From positions 310,001 through 374,000 of the forward strand of contig NZ_RQES01000016.1 in assembly GCF_004769405.1 (NCBI RefSeq): 64,000 bases of DNA, written 5' to 3'. The number at the start of each line of letters is the position of its first letter. Positions within the stretch are counted from its first letter, which is position 1. Both the position numbers and the translations under genes were made by a program. A model generated the notes under the pieces. It did not search any database. It was not told where the DNA came from and saw only the letters and a list, made by a program, of their open reading frames with translations. This DNA comes from Leptospira selangorensis (lineage in GTDB: Bacteria; Spirochaetota; Leptospiria; Leptospirales; Leptospiraceae). Below are positions 51,361 through 61,674 of this stretch, piece after piece.

Positions 51361-52521
51361 ATGGTTCCTGCGATCCCGATTATTTCATTTACGATCTGCG
51401 TTTTTTCCGCATTTCTGATTTTTACTAAAAGACCTAGATATTCTTTCGATTCTATTTATTCGGTATTCATAATATTCTTAGCTGCTCCTCATCTGGGGCA
51501 TTTATTAGTCCATAGATTCGAATGGGGTCCTGAGTTCTTGGACTTTACCATTCTTTTCCCTTATACATATGGTCCATTATTATTACTTTATATTCAAAAT
51601 TTAACAACGGAAGGTGGAGATTTTAGAAGAACGGACCTTCTGCATTTTATTCCTTTTGTCGTTCTGCAATTTATACTTTTTACTAAGTTATTCTTTGCCC
51701 CAATCGAGGATGAATTTTCTCCACATGATTGGCATAGACCGAGCAGGGGATTTCACCCGAACGGTGCACTTCTCGTTACTTCTATGTTGGTGTATTCTGT
51801 CTGGACATTTCTACTTTTGAACAATCATAGGAAAAATATAGTAAACCATTTCTCTAATATAGACAGTATTAAGGATTTACGATGGATGTATTGGAGTTTG
51901 GTGCTCTTCGTTATATCCACAGGCGTTCATATTTTGTTAGAAGGTTTACTTTTTACGGATCTTCGTCCTGAAACCTACGAGCCTCGTTTAATTCGAGGAG
52001 CTGCGGTATTGGCATTTTCCGTTTTTTTCTGCTGGTTCGGTGTAAGACAAACTGTGGTTTACACTCATAGAGAGCTACACGCATTTAAAGAAAAAACCTC
52101 ACAGGAAGAAGTGGAAGTAGAAGAAGATCGTAAAAAATATGAAAAGTCAGGGCTGAGAGAAGATATGATCCCTGAATATCTTTCCAAGATCAGAAATTAT
52201 ATGGAGTCTGAAAAACCTTATAAAGATTCGGAATTCTCCATTGATCTACTTTCCGAAAATACGGATATTCCTAGATTCTATATCACCCAAATATTAAGCG
52301 AAACGTTGGAAACAAATTTCTATAATTTTGTAAATGAGTACAGGATCAAAGACATCATCCAAGCTTTGGAAAATATTTCAGAAGAACGTACAAATTTTTT
52401 GAGATTGGCCCTTGAGTATGGGTTTAATTCCAAGTCCACTTTTAACACTTCTTTTAAAAAAGTCACAGGAAAGACACCGACTCAGTATCTGGAAGAAATT
52501 TCCAAAGTAGGTTCAGTTTAA
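51361..52521 (+). CDS. Membrane-anchored AraC-family regulator
   Basis: 386 residues from the ATG at 51361, directly after the acyltransferase stop; an upstream ATG at 51319 would overlap that gene by 40 bases. Six or seven hydrophobic helices fill about residues 1-235 (PIISFTICVFSAFLIFT, FTILFPYTYGPLLLLYI). A linker with an acidic coiled stretch leads to a C-terminal AraC helix-turn-helix (about 280-385: FSIDLLSENTDIPRFYITQILSETL, FLRLALEYGFNSKSTFNTSFKKVTG). It probably senses an envelope signal. Targets unknown; neighbours are envelope genes. Confidence 0.82.
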   Translation: MVPAIPIISFTICVFSAFLIFTKRPRYSFDSIYSVFIIFLAAPHLGHLLVHRFEWGPEFLDFTILFPYTYGPLLLLYIQNLTTEGGDFRRTDLLHFIPFVVLQFILFTKLFFAPIEDEFSPHDWHRPSRGFHPNGALLVTSMLVYSVWTFLLLNNHRKNIVNHFSNIDSIKDLRWMYWSLVLFVISTGVHILLEGLLFTDLRPETYEPRLIRGAAVLAFSVFFCWFGVRQTVVYTHRELHAFKEKTSQEEVEVEEDRKKYEKSGLREDMIPEYLSKIRNYMESEKPYKDSEFSIDLLSENTDIPRFYITQILSETLETNFYNFVNEYRIKDIIQALENISEERTNFLRLALEYGFNSKSTFNTSFKKVTGKTPTQYLEEISKVGSV

Positions 52522-52613
52522 AATCCTAAAAATATGGTTCGAGCCGATTGGGACGGTCGAATTCATCCGAAAGATTTCGTAGATTATTCTAAACTAATAA
52601 GTTTGGAGTAGTT

Positions 52614-53495
52614 ATGCTTCCTTTACGATCTATTCTATTGACTGCTATTGCTGTTCTTGTTTGGAATTGCGATAGCTCTGGAGGAACTGATCTTTCTTCC
52701 GCTGCGGTTTTGTTGTCTTCTTCTCAATGTACGCCTAAAACCACCACTACAATGCCTACAACTCTGACCTCTAATGCATCTTGCCCAAGTGCGATCAATA
52801 ATGCTTCGGATAGTCTCGGTTTTGGTGGCCCTACTTGTTTAACTAGTATTGCGGCAGAGGCTCCTTGTTGGATGAAAACCAACTTTCATTGCGTGACAAT
52901 AACGGTAGATGGTTCTAATTATGTGATCACAACTACTGATAGGCCTCCTCACAAGAGTACTTACTATACTGGTGCAGATAGTGGTTACACAGAAGTAATG
53001 GATTCAGGATTTACTGCTAATCCAAATCATATTATTGCCCAGAGTATCACGATGACTATCCCAACCACTCCAACCGTTACGGATTGTACCCAATCCAATG
53101 CAGGAACTGATTCTGTTGGAATTTCAACATTGGGCGTTGTAATCTTTAATAACCAAGCGGCTCCTGGAGATTCTTTTTCAACTGAATATTACACAATGGA
53201 TCCATCCCAAGGCCACCCTCAGAATACCGGAAAATATCATTATCATACGGAACCTTATAAGATAACGAATGATGATGCTAATTTGGTAGGACTTATGTTA
53301 GACGGTTTCCCAATTTATGGAAAGAAAAGCCAATCAGGTTCTTATCCTACATTAGATTCTACTACACATACAACTTCTTGTACTCCTACTCAATTCCCGG
53401 ACGGAACTTATTGTTATCATGTAGAACATAATACCGGCTATAATGGATATATTATTGGAAGTTACTTCAAAGGAACTCCGGGTTCCGTGGACTAA
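52614..53495 (+). CDS. YHYH-domain lipoprotein
   Basis: 293 residues. TTTGGAG precedes the ATG. The signal ends at LVWNC, a lipobox, followed by a Ser/Thr-rich linker. The core (about 85-290) has the YHYH motif GKYHYHTEP near residue 205, followed by GLMLDGFPIYGKK and YCYHVEHN, with several cysteines likely in disulfides. YHYH proteins are secreted and poorly characterised. It lies 11 bases before a MORN-type gene and close to sco1, which suggests a periplasmic metal-linked role. Confidence 0.8.
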   Translation: MLPLRSILLTAIAVLVWNCDSSGGTDLSSAAVLLSSSQCTPKTTTTMPTTLTSNASCPSAINNASDSLGFGGPTCLTSIAAEAPCWMKTNFHCVTITVDGSNYVITTTDRPPHKSTYYTGADSGYTEVMDSGFTANPNHIIAQSITMTIPTTPTVTDCTQSNAGTDSVGISTLGVVIFNNQAAPGDSFSTEYYTMDPSQGHPQNTGKYHYHTEPYKITNDDANLVGLMLDGFPIYGKKSQSGSYPTLDSTTHTTSCTPTQFPDGTYCYHVEHNTGYNGYIIGSYFKGTPGSVD

Positions 53496-53506
53496 TAGAG
53501 GTCGGA

Positions 53507-54058
53507 TTGAAGTTCTATTTATTCGCGATTTGTTTTCTTCTAGTTGCCTGCGATCCTGCTCGGGTCGCAAGCACAGATCCTTCTATTACTCGAAATGGAA
53601 GGATCGTTTTTTATAGAGGAGAAAAGTTCCACGGACTTTTGGAGTCAAAGACGGAAGAATTGGGAATAGTCCGCGTGACTTCTTACAAGAACGGTCTACC
53701 TGACGGAATTGAAAAAGATGTACATTCTAATGGCCAGGTTTTAGCAGAAAGAGAGTTTTCTGCAGGGAAGAAGATAGGAACTCATCTAGGTTGGTTTCCC
53801 GACGGTAAAAAACGTTTTCACAACGAATACTTAGAAGGTCAGTTCCATGGATCCCAATGGGAATGGAGAAATTCAGGTTCATTATACTCTTATGCAAAAT
53901 TCGATCATGGAAAAGTGATCGGGAAGAAGATGTGGAGAGAGAACGGACAGATCTATATGAATTTTGTGATCTTTCAGGGAAGAGCGTATGGAATGACCGG
54001 CGGAAAATTATGCAGCCAAATCCGAGGAAATGAAGATGGAAATACGATCTTATTCTAA
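53507..54058 (+). CDS. MORN-repeat-like lipoprotein
   Basis: 183 residues from a TTG at 53507, preceded by GAGGTCGGA. The signal ends at LLVAC, a lipobox. At least four variant MORN repeats (YKNGLPDGIEKDVHSNGQ, FSAGKKIGTHLGWFPDGK, YLEGQFHGSQWEWRNSG, FDHGKVIGKKMWRENGQ) form most of the chain, as in the YwqK-like group. Function unknown. It overlaps the SCO1 gene by 29 bases. Confidence 0.77.
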   Translation: MKFYLFAICFLLVACDPARVASTDPSITRNGRIVFYRGEKFHGLLESKTEELGIVRVTSYKNGLPDGIEKDVHSNGQVLAEREFSAGKKIGTHLGWFPDGKKRFHNEYLEGQFHGSQWEWRNSGSLYSYAKFDHGKVIGKKMWRENGQIYMNFVIFQGRAYGMTGGKLCSQIRGNEDGNTILF

Positions 54059-54743
54059 AATTTTATTCTGCGTTTTAGTTCTTAGTTCTCTTTTCGCTTC
54101 TTGTGCGAAAGATCCAAAAGAAGAATATTCGGAAGAGATCACAGACATTTCCTTACCCGAAAAAGATAAACTTCCTTTGTATTACGGAAAAGATCTACAG
54201 CCTGTTTGGGAGAATAAAAATTCTTCGAAGCCGCGAGAAATTTCCAAATTCATAATGAAGGATCAGGAAAATCGAAATGTTTCAGAAGATTTCTGTAAGG
54301 GAAAAATTACTGTAGTCTCCTTCTTCTTCACTAAATGTGCGGGGATTTGCCCAACTATCACAAACAATTTGAGTTTGGTGCAGAAAGAATTCGAGGCTGA
54401 TCCTAATATCCAAATTTTGTCCTTCTCCGCTACGCCTGATCTGGATTCTCCTCAGGTCCTAAAAGAATATGGATCTAAACGAAAGATCCGTTATGAAAAA
54501 TGGAAACTTCTCACCGGGAACCAAAAGGAAATTTATACTTTGGCAAGAGATTCCTTCAATGCGGACACCGCGATCCCGAAAGAAGACGCTAAGAAAAAAC
54601 TCACTGAAAATGATTTTCTTCACTCGGATCATGTTTATCTTTTAGATTCTCAACTTAGATTGCGAGGAATTTATAACGGAAAGATGAAGTCTTCTATCCA
54701 AGAATTGAATTCGGATATAGAAGTTTTAAAACGAGAACTTTGA
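54030..54743 (+). CDS. SCO1/SenC/PrrC-family copper chaperone lipoprotein
   Basis: 237 residues. The signal ends at SSLFASC, a lipobox. The thioredoxin-like fold has the copper-binding CAGIC motif near residues 103-107 (FFFTKCAGICPTI) and the third ligand histidine near 200 in HSDHVYLLD. SCO proteins insert or reduce the CuA site of cytochrome c oxidase, and have been linked to NosZ CuA assembly. GAGGAA precedes the ATG. It is about 2 kb before the complex III operon and about 46 kb from nosZ. Confidence 0.92.
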   Translation: MKMEIRSYSKILFCVLVLSSLFASCAKDPKEEYSEEITDISLPEKDKLPLYYGKDLQPVWENKNSSKPREISKFIMKDQENRNVSEDFCKGKITVVSFFFTKCAGICPTITNNLSLVQKEFEADPNIQILSFSATPDLDSPQVLKEYGSKRKIRYEKWKLLTGNQKEIYTLARDSFNADTAIPKEDAKKKLTENDFLHSDHVYLLDSQLRLRGIYNGKMKSSIQELNSDIEVLKREL

Positions 54744-54768
54744 TCCCCGCGAAGATAAGATATATTGA

Positions 54769-54805
54769 GTTCGTGTTAGCTACCAAATTAATAGGTAATA
54801 CGAAC
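54769..54805. repeat. Imperfect inverted repeat between sco1 and the toxin-antitoxin pair
   Basis: GTTCGTGTTA at 54769-54778 pairs with TAATACGAAC at 54796-54805 (one G-T wobble), with partial inner pairing TACC/GGTA. No T-run follows, so an autoregulatory operator of the toxin-antitoxin pair is as likely as a terminator for sco1. Confidence 0.45.
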
Positions 54806-54887
54806 TTGGAATGCATATTCCGTGGGGTCGATGGGATTTGGAGACATTCTGGTTGACGCATTAAATTTTTGTAAATATCCTTGGGTC

Positions 54888-55085
54888 ATGAAAATAACAG
54901 ACATAGAACTCAAATATCGATTTCCTTTGGAAGGGTTTGAACAAGATCCTTCTGTGAAAAACCGAATTCCAACTAATAAAGTCGGAAAACCTAAAAAAAG
55001 AATACTGGGGATCTTAAAAGGAAAAGCATCATTTAAGATATCCGATGATTTCAAAATGACAGAAGAGGAATTTCTGAATCTGTGA
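54888..55085 (+). CDS. Antitoxin of a PIN-type toxin-antitoxin pair
   Basis: 65 residues from the ATG at 54888; the frame is open from 54822, but the upstream part looks non-coding. The C-terminal part KKRILGILKGKASFKISDDFKMTEEEF resembles the toxin-wrapping tail of small VapB/DUF2281-type antitoxins (R-x-x-G-x-x-K-G-x-x-x-x-S-D-D-F). It overlaps the toxin gene by four bases, the normal arrangement for coupled type II modules. Confidence 0.7.
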   Translation: MKITDIELKYRFPLEGFEQDPSVKNRIPTNKVGKPKKRILGILKGKASFKISDDFKMTEEEFLNL

Positions 55086-55480
55086 ATTATCTATTAGATA
55101 CTCATGCGATCTTATGGGTTTTATTTCAGCCGGAGAATCTATCTTATAGAGTGGAATCGGAAATCCTAAACCAAAAGAATCGGATCTTTATTAGTAGTAT
55201 TTCTTTATGGGAGATTTCTCTGAAATTTTCTTTGAAAAAGTTGGAGTTGCAGGGAATAACGCCTGAACAATTGCCTAGAAAAATTCGAGAAATTGGATTT
55301 GAATTTATAGGAGATTCTCCCGAGATATTTGCGAATTATTTTAAATTGCCGACTGGGAAACATACGGATCCATTCGATCGTTTTCTGATTTGGCAGGCCG
55401 TAAATTTTGATTTTGTGTTAATTACGAAAGATAGGTATTTAAAGGAATATAACCTTCTGGGTTTAAGATTGTTTTGGTAA
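55082..55480 (+). CDS. PIN-domain ribonuclease toxin (VapC-like)
   Basis: 132 residues from a GTG overlapping the antitoxin stop. PIN acidic residues are in place: Asp6 in LLDTHAILW, Glu in SLWEISLKF near 42, Asp pair in HTDPFDRFLIWQA near 97-101 and Asp in LITKDRYL near 118. It is the DTHALLW subgroup of PIN toxins, which cleave tRNA or rRNA when free of antitoxin. Complete, no disruption. Confidence 0.85.
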   Translation: MNYLLDTHAILWVLFQPENLSYRVESEILNQKNRIFISSISLWEISLKFSLKKLELQGITPEQLPRKIREIGFEFIGDSPEIFANYFKLPTGKHTDPFDRFLIWQAVNFDFVLITKDRYLKEYNLLGLRLFW

Positions 55481-55529
55481 AAGTAAAGGTGACCTCATAT
55501 GCACCTCGCGTCCGCACTACTAATTTAGA

Positions 55530-56378
55530 TCACCTCTCCAGCAACAAATCCGCACTCACAGGGCAATGATCTGAAAGACCTTTTTCTGCACTTGGGTTCC
55601 CGTCAAAATTGCCATCATCGGATTCAAATTTGGTTTGGACAAAACTTCCCTCTTGCCAATCCATATTTGTGATCAGATAATCTATAAAGCCATCATGATG
55701 TTGCCAACAATCTGATTTTTGTTTATAGTTCGCTACTTTAAGTTTTAAATTTCTTTGTAGGATTTTCAAAAGATCCACTCTTCTTTCCAAAACCTCATTA
55801 AAATCTCCTAATAGAACAAACTTGCCCAAAGAGGGGAGGATATCTTTCAGTGTAAGTATCTGCTCTTTCCTTTCCTTTTTATCTTTAGGAGAATGGCCTG
55901 CCTTTAAATGAACTACCAGGACCGAAACTTTCTTACCATCGAATATAAATTCTGCAAGTAATCCTTTTCTGAGGCCAGGGCGAATGGACAGTTGTTCCAA
56001 TTCACTAATAACAGGTTTACCTAGTTCCTTTTTCCAACAAATCCCTAATTCCTGGGAATAACCTGGAGTTACCGTCGCCTTGCAATCATATTCATTTATT
56101 ATAATATGATGAAGTGCGGTTTCATTTTCTATTTCTTGGAATCCGATTATGTCCGGATGATTTGATAGGATTAATTTTTTGATCTTAGCAAAATCTTCTT
56201 CCGTTCTATGTTTTCTATCTTTAGGGAATTTATATGAATCTCCAATCTCATCGTATAAAAAGTACGAATTGAAGCTTGTTACTTTGAGTTTTTTTATAGG
56301 ACCTTTCGCGATAGTGGAGATTGTTATTAGGAAAGCGAAGGGAATTCCCAGAAATAGGATCAGTGCGCGGTGCATCAT
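55530..56378 (-). CDS. Secreted endonuclease/exonuclease/phosphatase-family protein
   Basis: 282 residues from the ATG at 56378 (upstream TTG also in frame). A Sec signal (ALILFLGIPFAFLITISTIAKG) precedes an EEP domain with VTSFNSYFL, IIGFQEIENE, VVHLKAGHS, LLGDFNEVLE and GLSDHCPVSADL, the full metal and catalytic set. Substrate could be nucleic acid or a phosphoester such as sphingomyelin or inositol phosphate; the motifs do not decide. Note its export, unlike DNA repair members. Confidence 0.82.
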   Translation of the reverse strand: MMHRALILFLGIPFAFLITISTIAKGPIKKLKVTSFNSYFLYDEIGDSYKFPKDRKHRTEEDFAKIKKLILSNHPDIIGFQEIENETALHHIIINEYDCKATVTPGYSQELGICWKKELGKPVISELEQLSIRPGLRKGLLAEFIFDGKKVSVLVVHLKAGHSPKDKKERKEQILTLKDILPSLGKFVLLGDFNEVLERRVDLLKILQRNLKLKVANYKQKSDCWQHHDGFIDYLITNMDWQEGSFVQTKFESDDGNFDGNPSAEKGLSDHCPVSADLLLER

Positions 56379-56453
56379 TCTTTCCAAATTAGATTTTTGA
56401 ATTCATATTTTAGTGATATTAGAAAGTAAAATCCAGGAATTTTCTTATTATTA

Positions 56454-56467
56454 AGAACGATCGTTCT
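56454..56467. promoter_or_regulatory. Perfect palindrome in the complex III upstream region
   Basis: AGAACGATCGTTCT, a perfect 14-base palindrome of the kind bound by TetR-type dimers. It lies about 75 bases from the EEP gene start (minus) and about 225 bases before actA (plus). No TetR gene is nearby. The 304-base region 56388-56691 contains no gene. Confidence 0.5.
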
Positions 56468-56542
56468 AATCATATCTATCATAAACTTAGGTTTTGTATT
56501 CGAGATCTTTTATCTTCTAAAATAGACTGTACTAAGTATAAA

Positions 56543-56565
56543 TAGTATCAATTTAATTGATACTA
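56543..56565. promoter_or_regulatory. Perfect dyad before actA
   Basis: TAGTATCAAT-TTA-ATTGATACTA has two perfect ten-base arms around a three-base spacer, about 127 bases before the actA ATG. The half-site orientation (ATCAA then TTGAT) is opposite to the FNR box, so it is not one of those. It is a strong candidate operator for the respiratory operon. Confidence 0.6.
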
Positions 56566-56691
56566 AGTCTCAGATAAAAATGCAAGAAATCGCCAAACCA
56601 ATCGCGTTTTTACGCGTTTACTTGCAATTTTAACCTAAGCCAAAATCCTTGTTCCCAAACCTTATTTTGGAACCCACGGGACTTCTCACGA

Positions 56692-57198
56692 ATGAATAAG
56701 AAAGCTTTGAAACTTTCGGTTCCGCTTATTGCTATTGCAGCAGTGGCTTACCTGATTTTTTCTCCCTCCAAATATGTAGGCTACTCTCCGGATCAGCCTA
56801 TACCTTTTAACCACAAGATTCACGCAGGTGATAATAAGATAGACTGTCGTTATTGTCACACTGGTGTAGAAACAAGCGCGCACGCAACGGTTCCGAATAC
56901 TTCAACTTGTATGAACTGTCACTCGCTTGTTGCAAAGAACAGCCCAGATATAAAATTTTTGAGCGAAAGTTACACGAACAAGAAACCGATCGAGTGGGTG
57001 AAAATCCATGATCTTCCGGATCATGTTCAGTTCAATCACTCTCGCCATATCTCAAGAGGCGTGGATTGTTCACAATGCCACGGCAATGTAGCTGAAATGG
57101 TCAAGGTCAAGCAGGTAGCATCCCTTAACATGGGATACTGTATCAACTGCCACCGGGAGAATAACGCTCCTACCGACTGTTCCACCTGCCACAGATAA
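56692..57198 (+). CDS. actA: ActA, pentaheme cytochrome of alternative complex III
   Basis: 168 residues. One N-terminal membrane helix (LSVPLIAIAAVAYLIF), then five CxxCH sites: CRYCH, CMNCH, CSQCH, CINCH and CSTCH, with additional histidines in FNHKIHAG and FNHSRHISRG as in cytochrome c7-type folds. ActA passes electrons out of the Fe-S subunit towards ActE or a downstream acceptor at the periplasmic face. It is the first of six adjacent act genes and precedes actB by 19 bases. Confidence 0.92.
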   Translation: MNKKALKLSVPLIAIAAVAYLIFSPSKYVGYSPDQPIPFNHKIHAGDNKIDCRYCHTGVETSAHATVPNTSTCMNCHSLVAKNSPDIKFLSESYTNKKPIEWVKIHDLPDHVQFNHSRHISRGVDCSQCHGNVAEMVKVKQVASLNMGYCINCHRENNAPTDCSTCHR

Positions 57199-57217
57199 TC
57201 AGGAGATAGCATAACAG

Positions 57218-60200
57218 ATGGATAAAAAGAATTTCCAGAAAGAAAAGAAAGCTCACTGGCTCTCTCTTGAACTGAAAGATAACGAAAAGGAAACGAAGGA
57301 TCTAGCGCGCGCTGAATTTTTCACTTCTCCGGATCCAGTTATCGCAAGGATTAAGTCAGGAGAGTTCGATCGTAAGACCTTCCTTAAATTGATGGGTGCG
57401 GGGGTCGCAATGACTTCCTTAAATTGTGTACGCAAGCCTGTCGAAAAAATCGTTCCTTATGTGGATCTGAAAACTGACGAAGGTACTTTCGATTTCGTAA
57501 AACACGGACAAGCATACTACTACGCTACCGCATTCAACGGAACCGGTTACTTAGTAAGATCTAAAGACGGACGTCCTCTAAAATTAGAAGGAAACGAAGA
57601 TCACCCTGTATCTCAAGGTGCTCTTGGTGCTTCCGGACAAGCTGCTATTTTTGATCTATATGATCCAGACAGAGCACAAGGTCCGGCCGCAATTTCCGGC
57701 GGAAAAGTGGAGAATATCCAATGGGCCGCTTTGGATTCTAAAGTCCAGGAAGCTCTTTCTAAGAACAAAGGTAACACTGTAATCGTAACAAGACCTCTTG
57801 ATTCTCCTTCTACCAAAGCGATTATCGCTGACTTCTTAAAAGCAGTAGGTGGGGGACAACATTTAGAGATCTCTATCACTTCTCCGGAAGATGCGATTTC
57901 TAAAGCTCAGGCTGCTTCTTACGGAAAGGCACTTGTTCCTAACTATAATTTCGAATTGGCGAACACTATCCTGTCCATCGATTGCGATTTTATGGGTGGA
58001 TGGTTGTCTCCTGAAGAACACCAAAAGGATTTTGCAAAACGCAGAAACCTAAGAGATGGAGCAAAAGATCTTAACTACTTCATCGCTGCTGAATCCATTC
58101 CTACTATGTCTGGATCTAATGCGGACCTTAGACTTCCAATTCGTCCTGGTGACCAGTCCAAACTGGCTCTTGCAATTGCTGCAGGCTTGGGAGAATTAGG
58201 AGCGAACACTAAAGATATTACCGGGACTTCTACTGTAGAAAGTCTCGCTAGCGATCTTGGAGTTAGTGCAGAAGGTATCCGTAAAACGGCAAAAGCTCTT
58301 TGGTCAAACAAAGGTAGATCTCTCGTGGTTGCGGGTGGTCTTTCTGCTTCTACCAAAGAGGCTGTGGATCTTCAGATCCTTGTGAACTTCTTAAACTCTA
58401 ACTTAGACAACGACGGTAAGACTGTTGATTACGCTTCTCCTAAAAAAGAAGGTTTAGCGGATTATTCCGGTAACTTAAACAAACTTACTGAAGCATTAAA
58501 ACAAACTAAAGTAGGAGTTCTATTCCTCTATGATACCAACTTGGTTTACCAAGCTGGCGATTCTTGGAAGGACCTTCTTCATAGAGCTGCTTTAACCGTA
58601 AGTCTTGCAGACAGAGCGGATGAGACCGCACTTGCTTCCAACTATCTGGCTTCCACTACTCATTTCTTAGAGTCTTGGGGAGATTCAGAAGGAACTAAGG
58701 GAATATTCTCTATCCAACAACCTGCGATCCGTCCTTTATTCAACACTCGTTCTTTCGAGGACAGTTTGATCGCTTTCGCGGGCGGATCTCTTAGCGGAGA
58801 AAAACTATTTTACGAATACGTAAAGAACTCTTGGACTAAAAAGTTAGGTTCCAAACAGAAATGGGAAGATCTTCTCAGAGTTGGAACTACTGTAAGAGCT
58901 AAAGACCGCAGAAAAACTGCAAGCGCTACTCGTGGCTTTAACAAAGCAGCCTTGAAAAAGCCTGCAGGTTATCCGGCTGGAATCCGTTTGGCTCTTTATG
59001 AGACAAGCTCCATCGGAGATGGTAGAGCGGCGAATAACTCTCTTCTACAAGAACTTCCGGATCCTGTAACTAAAGTTACTTGGGACAACTATGTTGTTAT
59101 TTCTCCGGTTCTTGCAAAAGAGAAAGGTATCCAATCCAACGATGTTGTTTCCGTAAAAACTACAAAAGGTTCCATCGAACTTCCTGCTCAGGTTCAGCCT
59201 GGTGTGCATAAGGATACGATCGGGATCGCGGTCGGTTACGGTAGAACTGCAGCCGGTAAAGTAGGTAACGAAGTCGGTAAGAACGCGTATGTTCTGGCAG
59301 AAGACGGAGTGTTCTCCGGGATTTCCGTAATATCTCTCGAGAAGACCGGAAAAACTTACAAGCTTGCTTGCACCCAACATCACCACGTATTATCACCAGG
59401 TTTCGGATACGAAGATCGTCCTTTGGTACAATCTACTTCTTTGGAAGAATGGAAAAAGAATCCAGCTTCCGGAGTGAAAGAATCCGAAATTCCTAAAATC
59501 AAAAAAGACGGTAAGATGGTCTACGCAGCCGGAGCAAACCCGGTTCATGAATACCCTGGTTATAAATGGGGTATGGCAATCGACCTGACTGCTTGCACCG
59601 GTTGCGGTTCTTGCGTCATCGCTTGCCAAGTAGAGAACAATATTCCGGTAGTAGGAAGAGACGAAGTTAGAGTGGGTCGCGAGATGCATTGGCTTCGTAT
59701 CGACCGTTACTATATCGGTGATCCTGAAAAACCGGAAGATCTACAGATCGCTCACCAGCCTATGATGTGCCAACAATGTGATAACGCTCCTTGTGAGACT
59801 GTTTGTCCTGTTATGGCAACTGTTCATAGCTCCGAAGGGATCAACGACATGGTTTATAACCGTTGTGTTGGAACTCGTTACTGCTCTAACAACTGTCCTT
59901 ACAAAGTTCGCCGTTATAACTGGGCTCAACACTGGTATAACGATACCGGAGCCGAAAAAGGATCCAGAACTCCGAGATATCTCGGACTCAATCCTGAAGT
60001 TACGGTTCGTGGTAGAGGGGTTATGGAAAAATGTAACTTCTGCGCTCACAAAATCGCAGAGGCTAAAATCCAAGCCAAGAACGAAGGCAGAACTCTTAAA
60101 GACGGAGAAGTTCGTTGTGCTTGTGAACAAAGCTGTGCGGCAGACGCGATCAGCTTCGGTAACACCAACGATAAAACTTCTAAGGTTTCCAAACTTAGTG

Positions 60201-60280
60201 CGGACCCTAGATCTTTCCGAGTTCTCGAGTATTTAAATGTCGGTCCCCAGGTCGCATATCTGACCAGGGTAAGAGCTTAA
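57218..60280 (+). CDS. actB: ActB, molybdopterin-oxidoreductase-like Fe-S subunit of alternative complex III
   Basis: 1020 residues, a fusion of a catalytic-type domain (about 60-720) and a ferredoxin-type domain (about 750-1000). The latter has CTGCGSCVIACQ near 792, CQQCDNAPCETVCPV, CVGTRYCSNNCPY and CNFCAHKI plus CACEQSCAAD, enough for four clusters. The first domain is thought to lack the molybdenum cofactor in this complex. The N-terminus has FDRKTFLKLMGAGVAM, an export-like segment where the usual twin arginine reads Arg-Lys. It sits on the periplasmic face and takes electrons from quinol via the membrane subunits. Confidence 0.95.
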   Translation: MDKKNFQKEKKAHWLSLELKDNEKETKDLARAEFFTSPDPVIARIKSGEFDRKTFLKLMGAGVAMTSLNCVRKPVEKIVPYVDLKTDEGTFDFVKHGQAYYYATAFNGTGYLVRSKDGRPLKLEGNEDHPVSQGALGASGQAAIFDLYDPDRAQGPAAISGGKVENIQWAALDSKVQEALSKNKGNTVIVTRPLDSPSTKAIIADFLKAVGGGQHLEISITSPEDAISKAQAASYGKALVPNYNFELANTILSIDCDFMGGWLSPEEHQKDFAKRRNLRDGAKDLNYFIAAESIPTMSGSNADLRLPIRPGDQSKLALAIAAGLGELGANTKDITGTSTVESLASDLGVSAEGIRKTAKALWSNKGRSLVVAGGLSASTKEAVDLQILVNFLNSNLDNDGKTVDYASPKKEGLADYSGNLNKLTEALKQTKVGVLFLYDTNLVYQAGDSWKDLLHRAALTVSLADRADETALASNYLASTTHFLESWGDSEGTKGIFSIQQPAIRPLFNTRSFEDSLIAFAGGSLSGEKLFYEYVKNSWTKKLGSKQKWEDLLRVGTTVRAKDRRKTASATRGFNKAALKKPAGYPAGIRLALYETSSIGDGRAANNSLLQELPDPVTKVTWDNYVVISPVLAKEKGIQSNDVVSVKTTKGSIELPAQVQPGVHKDTIGIAVGYGRTAAGKVGNEVGKNAYVLAEDGVFSGISVISLEKTGKTYKLACTQHHHVLSPGFGYEDRPLVQSTSLEEWKKNPASGVKESEIPKIKKDGKMVYAAGANPVHEYPGYKWGMAIDLTACTGCGSCVIACQVENNIPVVGRDEVRVGREMHWLRIDRYYIGDPEKPEDLQIAHQPMMCQQCDNAPCETVCPVMATVHSSEGINDMVYNRCVGTRYCSNNCPYKVRRYNWAQHWYNDTGAEKGSRTPRYLGLNPEVTVRGRGVMEKCNFCAHKIAEAKIQAKNEGRTLKDGEVRCACEQSCAADAISFGNTNDKTSKVSKLSADPRSFRVLEYLNVGPQVAYLTRVRA

Positions 60281-60300
60281 TCCGGAGTAATTAAAGCGCT

Positions 60301-61673
<1,373 letters not shown>

Positions 61674-61674
<1 letters not shown>

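Noticed and set aside
56543..56565. Dyad before actA as a fifth FNR box
   Set aside because: The half-sites are in the order ATCAA then TTGAT, the reverse of the FNR arrangement, and the spacing does not fit.
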